The notes beneath the pieces were generated by a model that was given only the letters and a program-made list of their open reading frames with translations, did no database searches and had not been told where the DNA came from. A stretch of 10,685 nt of DNA from the NCBI GenBank assembly GCA_964417895.1, contig CAYQJS010000095.1:1-10685 (forward strand). Direction: 5' to 3'. Both the position numbers and the translations under genes were made by a program. Numbering within the stretch: position 1 is the stretch's first letter; each line of letters begins with the position of its first letter. This document shows, piece after piece, positions 5,315 through 10,685 of this stretch. Origin of the DNA: CAYQJS01 sp964417895. GTDB lineage: Bacteria > Chloroflexota > UBA6077 > SHYK01.

Positions 5315-7021
5315 ATGAGCTGGATACGCTACCTCGTCGTTCCGCTAATACTGGCCAGCCTCGCGGCATGTGCGCCGGCGCCGCGCGCCGTCGGACCCGA
5401 CGGGCCCGAGCGCGCACCGAGCGTTGCGGCGCAGCCGGCTCGCACGCTGAACGTGATCATGCGCGTCGAGCCGCCGGACATGATGTCCGGAGCCGTAGAC
5501 CGGAGCGCGATCCACAAACCGCTGTTCGCGGCGACGCTCGGCGCCTGGGACCTCCAGGACAGCCCCTATCCCGTCCTCGCCCAGGCCGTGCCACAGCTCA
5601 ATACCGACACGTGGCGGGTCTTCGCGGATGGACGCATGGAGACCGTCTATCGGCTGCGCCCGGGCCTCACGTGGCACGACGGCGCGCCGCTCAGCGCGGA
5701 GGATTTCGTCTTCACCCGGCGCGCCGAGCTGGCCCGAGTCGAGTGGGGCATCAGCCAGACGTCCGCGGAGCTCCGGCAGATGGAGGACGTGCTCGCGCCC
5801 GATCCGCAGACCGTCGTGATTCGGTGGCGGCAGCCGTACACCGAGGCGTCCGCGCCCGAGATGATCGCCTTCCCTCGCCATATCCTCGAGCCGTCCCTTC
5901 TCCAGGGTGACGGCGATGCCTTCGGCAATCACCCGTTCTGGACTAACGAGTATGTAGGCGCCGGGCCGTACCGGATCGACCGCTGGGAGCGCGGCGCCTT
6001 CATCGAGGGCGCAGCATTCGACGGCTATGCCCTCGGCCGCCCGAGGATTCCACGCGTTCGCCTCACCTGGAACAACGACCCGACCGTCTCCCTCACTCGC
6101 CTGCTCGCGGGCGATGCCGACGTCGCCCTGGACGGCGCCATTCGGTTCCAGCAGGCGTCCATCCTCAAACAACAATGGGACCCGCCCACCGGCGGGACGA
6201 TCATGCTGAACCCCACCAGCCTTCGGTACATCCAGGTGCAGGCCCGGCCCGATTACGCCAATCCGCGCGCCCTGCTCGATGCTCGAGCTCGCAAAGCGCT
6301 GCTCCACGCCATCGACCGCGAAACCCTCGCTGACACGATGGTCGAGGACCGCGGCATGGTGGCCGACACGGTGCCCCCGCCAACGATGCCCTACTACTCG
6401 GCCATCGAGCGGATCATGACGAAGTACCCGTACGATCTTCGCCGCGCCGAGCAGCTCCTGGGTGAGCTGGGCTACCGGCGCGGGGCGGACGGCCTCTACG
6501 CCAGCCCTACTGAGGGGCGCATGCGGATAGAGGTTCGGGGCGTCTCCGGGGGCGCAGAGGAGCAGGACACCACCATCGTCAACAACTATCTGCGCGAGGC
6601 GGGCCTGGACACGTACATCACCCTCCTCCCCTCGTCCGCCCGGGCGGTGGACGAGAAGACCAAGGGGACTTTCCCCGGCCTGACGCTGAACAACAACACA
6701 CTGCAGCGAGGCCTGGGCCTCAACAAGTGGCTCACGACCAACATCGGGAGCGACGCCGACAACTGGGTCGGCGGCAACCGCATGGGTTGGTCCCACCCGG
6801 AGGCCGATCGGCTGTACGAACTGTGGACGACCACGCTCGATCGGCCGCAGTCTACCCAGCATCTCATCCAGATGATGAAGCTGCTGAACGACGAGATGCC
6901 GTCGCCGCCGCTGTACTACAACTTCCAGGTTGTCGCCCACGTGGCGGCATTGCTCGGCCCGCAGCCCATCACCCCCGACAGCACCCGCTACGGCAACATC
7001 CACGAATGGGCATGGAGGTAG
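5315..7021 (+). CDS. ABC transporter substrate-binding lipoprotein, family 5 (peptide/nickel type)
   Basis: A 568-aa solute-binding protein of the oligopeptide/dipeptide/nickel family (SBP_bac_5), within the usual length for the family. The start is set by GGAGG at 5304-5308, six bases before ATG. A lipoprotein signal is clear: hydrophobic YLVVPLILASLAAC with the lipobox Cys at residue 19, so the mature protein is anchored outside the membrane. Family marks include VYRLRPGLTWHDGAPLSAEDFVFT, GAGPYRIDRWERGAFI, the ARKALLHAIDRETLADTMV helix and AEQLLGELGYRRGADGLY. No permease or ATPase gene is near, so it is an orphan or works with a transporter elsewhere. The ligand cannot be read from sequence; the neighbours suggest an organic catabolic substrate. 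Its last 38 residues recur in the remnant at 51-170, showing paralogous copies. Confidence 0.92.
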   Translation: MSWIRYLVVPLILASLAACAPAPRAVGPDGPERAPSVAAQPARTLNVIMRVEPPDMMSGAVDRSAIHKPLFAATLGAWDLQDSPYPVLAQAVPQLNTDTWRVFADGRMETVYRLRPGLTWHDGAPLSAEDFVFTRRAELARVEWGISQTSAELRQMEDVLAPDPQTVVIRWRQPYTEASAPEMIAFPRHILEPSLLQGDGDAFGNHPFWTNEYVGAGPYRIDRWERGAFIEGAAFDGYALGRPRIPRVRLTWNNDPTVSLTRLLAGDADVALDGAIRFQQASILKQQWDPPTGGTIMLNPTSLRYIQVQARPDYANPRALLDARARKALLHAIDRETLADTMVEDRGMVADTVPPPTMPYYSAIERIMTKYPYDLRRAEQLLGELGYRRGADGLYASPTEGRMRIEVRGVSGGAEEQDTTIVNNYLREAGLDTYITLLPSSARAVDEKTKGTFPGLTLNNNTLQRGLGLNKWLTTNIGSDADNWVGGNRMGWSHPEADRLYELWTTTLDRPQSTQHLIQMMKLLNDEMPSPPLYYNFQVVAHVAALLGPQPITPDSTRYGNIHEWAWR

Positions 7022-7083
7022 AGGACAGATATTCCTCGCCAGGTGAGGAATCAGCCGCGGTCGTGGAGGCTGACCGCAACGCT

Positions 7084-7153
7084 GGTAGGGGCGATGCACG
7101 CATCGCCCGCCCCCGGTCGGAGGTACGCGGGTCAGGCATGCCTGACCCCTACC
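7084..7153. repeat. Composite inverted repeat with two nested hairpins
   Basis: Outer arms GGTAGGGG (7084-7091) and CCCCTACC (7146-7153) enclose two further palindromes. GGGCGATGC 7089-7097 pairs with GCATCGCCC 7100-7108. GGGTCAGGCATGCCTGACCC, a perfect 20-bp palindrome, occupies 7129-7148. Folded, this would be a three-way junction. It is non-coding, lies between the SBP and VOC genes, and has the look of a small dispersed REP or MITE-like element. Confidence 0.75.
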
Positions 7154-7237
7154 GCCGGTCATCACGTTCTGGCGGCGGGAAACTCGTCCGGAAATGGCAG
7201 TTTCGTGTAGCACCCAAATAGCAGAGGGAGGTAACCC

Positions 7238-7618
7238 ATGGCAGTAGTGCTGGATCACATGAGTGTGGCGACCCACGACAAGGTAGCGTCGGCTGAGTTC
7301 TACGCACGCGTGTTTGGCGTCAGGTACGAGGGCCCGCGCCGCGACTTCGCCCCCGTGAAGCTGAGCGAGGGGCTGACGCTGAACTTCGAACATGCTGAGA
7401 GCTACGAGCCGCGCCACTATGCCTTCCGCGTCAGCGGGGAGGAGTTCGACGGGGCCCTCGGCCGTCTGCGGGCCGACGAGGTGCCGTTCGGCAGCAGCAC
7501 CGCCACCAAAGACGGGCAGATCTATGACCGCGGCGGCCTGCGCGGCTTCTACTTCGGCGACCCGAACGGCCACGGTTTGGAGCTGATCACGCCCGACGGG
7601 GCCACGCCCGCGCGGTAG
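7238..7618 (+). CDS. Single-domain VOC (glyoxalase/bleomycin resistance/dioxygenase superfamily) protein
   Basis: A 126-aa protein with one vicinal-oxygen-chelate module pair: beta-alpha-beta starting VVLDHMSVATHDKVASAEFYARVFG, a middle RHYAFRVSGEEFDGALGRL, and the closing RGFYFGDPNGHGLELITP. Candidate metal ligands are H7, H60 and E115, the usual positions in the fold. AGGGAGGT at 7225-7232 is five bases before the ATG. The family covers glyoxalases, epimerases, thiol transferases and small dioxygenases, so the reaction is open. Its size means it would act as a dimer. A second, larger VOC enzyme is encoded at 8420-9289 on the other strand, which makes a role in the same catabolic context plausible. 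The gene stands alone, with repeats before it and 127 non-coding bases behind. Confidence 0.88.
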   Translation: MAVVLDHMSVATHDKVASAEFYARVFGVRYEGPRRDFAPVKLSEGLTLNFEHAESYEPRHYAFRVSGEEFDGALGRLRADEVPFGSSTATKDGQIYDRGGLRGFYFGDPNGHGLELITPDGATPAR

Positions 7619-7696
7619 GGGTGCGGCCACCAGGGTCCTTCGGGAGAGGTCGGCTGCTCATCCACCCGGCGGGCTCATTGCGTTCGCGCTAATAGC

Positions 7697-7731
7697 GATC
7701 ATCTGCCCCTGAGCGCTCTGGCCAGATGATC
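7697..7731. repeat. Perfect 9-bp inverted repeat upstream of the 7746 gene
   Basis: GATCATCTG (7697-7705) and CAGATGATC (7723-7731) are perfect complements around a 17-base loop that itself contains the palindrome GAGCGCTC (7711-7718). No T-run follows, so it is not an ordinary terminator. It ends 14 bases before the GTG start of the next gene, which has no Shine-Dalgarno-like sequence. It could be an operator or an RNA element controlling the two-gene unit. It could instead be a boundary hairpin. Confidence 0.5.
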
Positions 7732-7745
7732 TTCGTGCCTCCCGC

Positions 7746-8078
7746 GTGATCCTCTACCGGATCGTGCTGACCGATCCGCCCACGCTCGACGACTTCAGTT
7801 CCGACGAAGCGCTGGGGATCGCGGCGGTCGACGACGACCCCGAACGGCTTCGCTTGCGGAGCGGAATTTCCGTATACGGCACTGAGAATCAGGCCAGCCG
7901 CAAAGCCCGCGACTACCCTTACCTCGGCCGCTACATCGCGGTCCTTGACGTGGCCGACGAAGGACCGCTCCGCGTTGAGCGGACAACTCGAAGCCGTGGC
8001 CATCACACGCTGTGGGGAGACCCAGACGCAATTCTGTCCTGCCTGGTGGCAGTCACACCGGTCACGGAGCTAGCATAA
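7746..8078 (+). CDS. Hypothetical protein, first gene of a two-gene unit (possible toxin-like partner)
   Basis: A 110-aa soluble protein from GTG 7746; the frame is closed by TGA at 7710-7712 and offers no other standard start. It opens with ILYRIVLTDPPTLDDF. The middle has SGISVYGTENQASRKARDYPYLGRYIAVLDVAD, and it ends with RSRGHHTLWGDPDAILSCLVAV. I do not assign a family with certainty. The early Tyr-Arg, the G-x-x-x-Y-x-T block followed by a helix, and the HHT..GDP block recall small ADP-ribosyltransferase-like or RES-like toxins, but the match is weak. The second gene starts 17 bases behind the stop with a strong ribosome site, so the two form a unit. The order of an enzyme-sized protein followed by a small one would fit a toxin-antitoxin pair. 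This is inference. Confidence 0.7.
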   Translation: MILYRIVLTDPPTLDDFSSDEALGIAAVDDDPERLRLRSGISVYGTENQASRKARDYPYLGRYIAVLDVADEGPLRVERTTRSRGHHTLWGDPDAILSCLVAVTPVTELA

Positions 8079-8095
8079 ACCGACGGAGAGGCGAG

Positions 8096-8335
8096 ATGGC
8101 TTCTTATGAGCTTTGGCAGACGCGGACGCGCAACCTGATCGGAACTTTCGCTACCAAGGCTGAAGCCTTGGCGGTTGTCCAGCGGGCTGCTGAGACTCAC
8201 GGTCCCGCGTTCATCGACTCCGTACTCCTGGGCCACGAGGACGACAAGGGGCGGTCCGTCATGGTTGCGCAGGGTAGGGAGTTGCTCGAATTGGCGATCG
8301 GGAGGAGCGTGCCACCTGCACCTCGATCCACGTGA
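8096..8335 (+). CDS. Small hypothetical protein, second gene of the unit
   Basis: A 79-aa protein: MASYELWQTRTRNLIGTF, then TKAEALAVVQRAAETHGP and DSVLLGHEDDKGRSVMVAQG. The layout is beta hairpin, helix, beta hairpin, helix, a compact fold with no membrane part and no cysteine. ATG 8096 is preferred over upstream starts because GGAGAGG at 8085-8091 is four bases before it and because 8012-8095 would overlap the previous gene. The region ELWQTRTRNLIGTFATKAEAL reads like a degenerate repeat of a strand-turn-strand-helix unit. I recognise the style from small proteins of unknown function in high-GC environmental bacteria but know no experimentally studied member. With the 7746 gene it may form a complex. 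Confidence 0.75.
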   Translation: MASYELWQTRTRNLIGTFATKAEALAVVQRAAETHGPAFIDSVLLGHEDDKGRSVMVAQGRELLELAIGRSVPPAPRST

Positions 8336-8419
8336 CGACGGATCGTGGCGCACTCGGAGTGCAGGATGCCCTGGCCCACCAGTTCGTCGATCCAGCGGCC
8401 CGGGGCACCCTGGCGCGGG

Positions 8420-9289
8420 CTAGACCATCGACTCGTGGCCCCAAAGCTTGGTCGTCGAGTGATGCTTGACCCGCCACACGGCATCGTCCACCAGCAGCCC
8501 GCCCCAGCCGTATTCCATGGCGAACCCGGCAGGTCTCTTCATGTAGAACGAGGTCATGCGGTCGTTCGAGTGCTGGCCCAGCGAAAGGACCAGCGGCAGC
8601 TTGCGGCTGCGCACGATGTCGTACGCGCGGCCCACGTCGTCCAGGGACCGGGTCTCCAGCATGAAGTGGTTCATGTCACCACTCTTCATGCCGTAGCACT
8701 CGTTGATCAGGGCGAGGCTGTGGTGGCGCGGGTTGCAGTGCAGGAAGATCGCATCGAGCTCGTCCAAGGCGATGTAGTCGGTGACCGAGAAGCCGAGCAC
8801 ATCCTGGTAGAAGCGCGCAGCCTTGCCTGTGTCCTTGCTCACCAGCACCGCGTGGCCTAGCCCGAGCGGCCCGCAGTTGAACCCCGACAAAGGGCGGGAT
8901 GGGTGGAACGGCACGTCGTCCATCCACGGGCCGTAATAGATTTCCAGTGGGAAGCCGTCTGTGTCGGTGAAGCGGAACAGGGCCTCGACCTTGCGGTCGG
9001 CGAGGTCCTCGCGCGTACCCTCGGTGACCGCGAACCCGTGCTCGGTGACCTTCCTGCGCACCGATTCGAGCTCGCTCAGGGAGGGCACCTCCCAGCCGAT
9101 AGCCGCGATCGAATCGGTCTTCGCCGGGCGCAGCGTAATCCGGTGATGGTGCTCGTCGAAGCGCAGCCGCACCCGGTCGGAGTCTTCGTCGCGGCGCTCC
9201 TCGGCGCCGATGACGCTAGTGGCGAGGTCGCGCCAGGCCTCGATGTTCGAGGCGTTGAGAACGAAATACCCCAGCTGGCTGACGCCCAT
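8420..9289 (-). CDS. Type I extradiol ring-cleavage dioxygenase (BphC-like)
   Basis: A 289-aa two-domain VOC dioxygenase, the usual length for 2,3-dihydroxybiphenyl 1,2-dioxygenase relatives. They open catechols next to the hydroxyls with Fe(II) and O2. The start at 9289 (MGVSQLGYFVLNAS) has AGGGGA six bases upstream; the frame is open further up but without family similarity. Residues 1-135 form the N-terminal non-catalytic domain, 140-275 the active one. Metal ligands appear at H146 (GLGHAVL), H208 (MNHFMLE) and E259 (GFAMEYGWG). Second-sphere H240 and Y249 (LGQHSNDRMTSFYMK) and the RHH pair at 188-190 match BphC acid-base residues. The substrate cannot be set from sequence. The alpha/beta hydrolase gene 169 bases upstream on the same strand would supply the next step, hydrolysis of the ring-fission product. 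Confidence 0.92.
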   Translation of the reverse strand: MGVSQLGYFVLNASNIEAWRDLATSVIGAEERRDEDSDRVRLRFDEHHHRITLRPAKTDSIAAIGWEVPSLSELESVRRKVTEHGFAVTEGTREDLADRKVEALFRFTDTDGFPLEIYYGPWMDDVPFHPSRPLSGFNCGPLGLGHAVLVSKDTGKAARFYQDVLGFSVTDYIALDELDAIFLHCNPRHHSLALINECYGMKSGDMNHFMLETRSLDDVGRAYDIVRSRKLPLVLSLGQHSNDRMTSFYMKRPAGFAMEYGWGGLLVDDAVWRVKHHSTTKLWGHESMV

Positions 9290-9458
9290 GTCTATTCCCC
9301 TATTTGGCCCGGGGGCCTGTGGATGGCCGGTGCGATTCCCGGCTTCGCCGATTATCGCACGACGCTCGAAGGTCGACGCCCACTCCGTGTAGGTTTCAGG
9401 GAAGGAGTCGACCGCACCCATGCGAATCCGCGCACTTTTCTCGGCTCCGACAGAAGAG

Positions 9459-10574
9459 TCAGCTCTTGAGCCCCGACCTCGCCACGATCCAGTCGACGAC
9501 GGTTTGCTGCACCGGGCCCTCGCCCATGTGGCCCCCTGGGAAGATGCGCGCGTCCTTGGGGCTGCCGTGCTCCAGGAGCAAGTAGAAGTCCTCGATGGGG
9601 ACCTGCTGGTCATCCTTGCCGTCGGTGAGGAGCATCGCGCAGCTCGGGCCGTCGAGGAGCCCCTGCGTGAGCAGCGACAGGGCGGGCGCGGCGGCGATGT
9701 ACTCATCGGCCGTCTCCAGCCCCAGCGCAGCAGCCCGCGTCTCCAATAGCTCAAACAGGTAGCTATCGGCATAGCGCGACCGCTCGTTCCACTCGGGCTG
9801 GAAGAAGCGATGCACGCCTCCACCCCAGTTCACCGCCCAACGGAGACGCTCCGGCTCGCGGTGCGCCAGGCTCGTGGCCCAGTAGCCGCCGAAGCTGGAG
9901 CCGACCATTCCGACCCGACGGGCGTCGAGATCAGGGCGCCCCGCGATCCAATCCAGGATCGCCTGGTACTGGCGGTGTCCCTCCGTCGAGGCCAGGATGG
10001 GCGACTCCCCCGTGCCGGGCATCTCCACCCCGATCGAGGCAATTCCTCGCTCGTAGAGGAACTCGGCCATCTCGTGCCGCTCCTCCTTGGTGCTGTCGAT
10101 GCCTCCACTCAGGATGGCGACGGGCGGTGGCTCGGCCGCGGCGGGCCGCCGGAAGTAGGCAGGGATGCGGTCCTTCTCCCCCGACCGAGCGGCGAACGGG
10201 ATCTCGACGCGCTCCATGCGGATGTGGAAGTGGCGGGCGGCCTTCAGATACGCAGCGCCGGCGCGCTCGTACGCCGCCCGCTTGGGGGGCGCTGAGTTAT
10301 TGGGCCACCGCGCCGCCAGATAGTACCAGCAAGCATTCAGGTACTCGTCGCGGGCATCGTCCGTGCGGCCGGCGGCCTCGCGTTCCGTGGCAGCTTCCTC
10401 GTGCCGCTGCCCGAGCTTCGACCACGCCGCCGCCCAGGTCTCGGGATCGTTGCGCGGCAGATCGCGCAGCGCCTCCTCTACCTCGTCGGCCCTGGCTCGG
10501 ACGAATGGACGGCTCTTCCCGGCCCGCCGGCGGATCTCGTCCTTCAGCTCATCCAGTGTTCGAGGCCGGTCCAT
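9459..10574 (-). CDS. Alpha/beta hydrolase, probable C-C bond hydrolase or esterase
   Basis: A 371-aa protein with an all-helical N-terminal part (about 1-115, DEVEEALRDL..., EEAATEREAAGR..., AYERAGAAYLKAARHF) and an alpha/beta hydrolase core from about 120. Nucleophile elbow G-S-S-F-G puts Ser at 227, the acid is in GKDDQQVP (D321 or, by the D-x-x-V-P spacing, D322), and the base is H349 in PGGHMGEG. Length, helical cap and triad positions resemble 2,6-dihydroxypseudooxynicotine hydrolase, which breaks a C-C bond beside a ring, and the FrsA/DUF1100-type esterases. GGAGAG lies just upstream of the ATG at 10574. It is the first gene of a minus-strand pair with the extradiol dioxygenase, which favours a role in aromatic breakdown. 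A simple carboxylesterase remains possible. Confidence 0.88.
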   Translation of the reverse strand: MDRPRTLDELKDEIRRRAGKSRPFVRARADEVEEALRDLPRNDPETWAAAWSKLGQRHEEAATEREAAGRTDDARDEYLNACWYYLAARWPNNSAPPKRAAYERAGAAYLKAARHFHIRMERVEIPFAARSGEKDRIPAYFRRPAAAEPPPVAILSGGIDSTKEERHEMAEFLYERGIASIGVEMPGTGESPILASTEGHRQYQAILDWIAGRPDLDARRVGMVGSSFGGYWATSLAHREPERLRWAVNWGGGVHRFFQPEWNERSRYADSYLFELLETRAAALGLETADEYIAAAPALSLLTQGLLDGPSCAMLLTDGKDDQQVPIEDFYLLLEHGSPKDARIFPGGHMGEGPVQQTVVDWIVARSGLKS

Positions 10575-10639
10575 TCGCTCTCTCCACCTGAAGTAGCCTG
10601 TATGTCCATTAAGATCGGTGTGACGGAAAAGTGGCTAGC

Positions 10640-10676
10640 CCTCACCCCAACCCTCTCCCATTGCGATGGGAGAGGG
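10640..10676. repeat. REP-like GC-rich repeat unit
   Basis: CCCTCACCCCAACCC leads into CCCTCTCCCAT (10651-10661), which pairs with ATGGGAGAGGG (10666-10676) over the loop TGCG. The stem and flank repeat the units at 5205-5286. It lies upstream of the alpha/beta hydrolase gene, near the window edge. Confidence 0.75.
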
Positions 10677-10685
10677 GGCAACTTC

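Noticed and set aside
4134..5417. Open frame of 427 codons on the minus strand
   Set aside because: It is antisense to the amidohydrolase and runs through the GC-rich repeats; the plus strand has clear family motifs.
5345..7630. Open frame of 761 codons on the minus strand
   Set aside because: It lies opposite the SBP gene and the VOC gene, has no family similarity, and arises from high GC in the third codon position of the plus-strand genes.
9290..9823. Upstream extension of the dioxygenase frame (467 codons in total)
   Set aside because: The extension overlaps the hydrolase gene in another frame; the family start and a ribosome site are at 9289.

Overview
The window is high-GC bacterial DNA, probably from an uncultivated environmental lineage. 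Lipoprotein substrate-binding proteins present as paralogues, a divergent amidohydrolase with the start 'NLKYGLISVDDHVQE', and dispersed short GC-rich inverted repeats (CCCTCTCCC...GGGAGAGGG and GGTAGGGG...CCCCTACC) are the style of Chloroflexota or similar soil and sediment bacteria. That assignment rests on gene style only and is tentative. I see no rRNA, tRNA, CRISPR array, transposase or integrase.

Left part (1-4050): an accessory block, all on the plus strand. It starts with the last 39 codons of a broken substrate-binding protein gene (51-170). A membrane protein of lower GC (263-784) follows. Next is a long imperfect hairpin (821-912) with the architecture of an integron attC site, then a gene broken by two compensating single-base frameshifts (925-1656). 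Two copies of one ~530-bp block come next. Copy A encodes a free-standing 162-aa protein (1758-2246) and shares its interval with a small two-TM protein (2298-2669). A second attC-like hairpin (2681-2752) separates it from copy B. There the same N-terminal domain is fused, through a striking tryptophan-rich segment, to a protein-glutaminase (deamidase) domain with an intact Cys-His-Asp triad (2838-3986). Both copies begin at a GTT that would be the recombination point of the preceding attC-like site. I therefore read 171-4000 as a small, decayed integron-like cassette array.

Middle part (4050-7620): catabolic genes of the main genome. They are an amidohydrolase_2 protein missing its usual C-terminal metal Asp (4062-5195), a complete family 5 substrate-binding lipoprotein (5315-7021), which is the paralogue of the remnant at 51-170, and a single-domain VOC protein (7238-7618). 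GC-rich inverted repeats fill the gaps at 5196-5290 and 7084-7153.

Right part (7620-10685): a two-gene unit of unknown function (7746-8335) sits behind a hairpin. A minus-strand pair follows: an alpha/beta hydrolase resembling C-C bond hydrolases (9459-10574) and downstream of it a BphC-type extradiol ring-cleavage dioxygenase with all metal and acid-base residues (8420-9289). This pair plausibly carries out ring opening and hydrolysis of a catecholic compound, which fits the neighbouring VOC and amidohydrolase genes. No intergenic stretch exceeds 300 bases.
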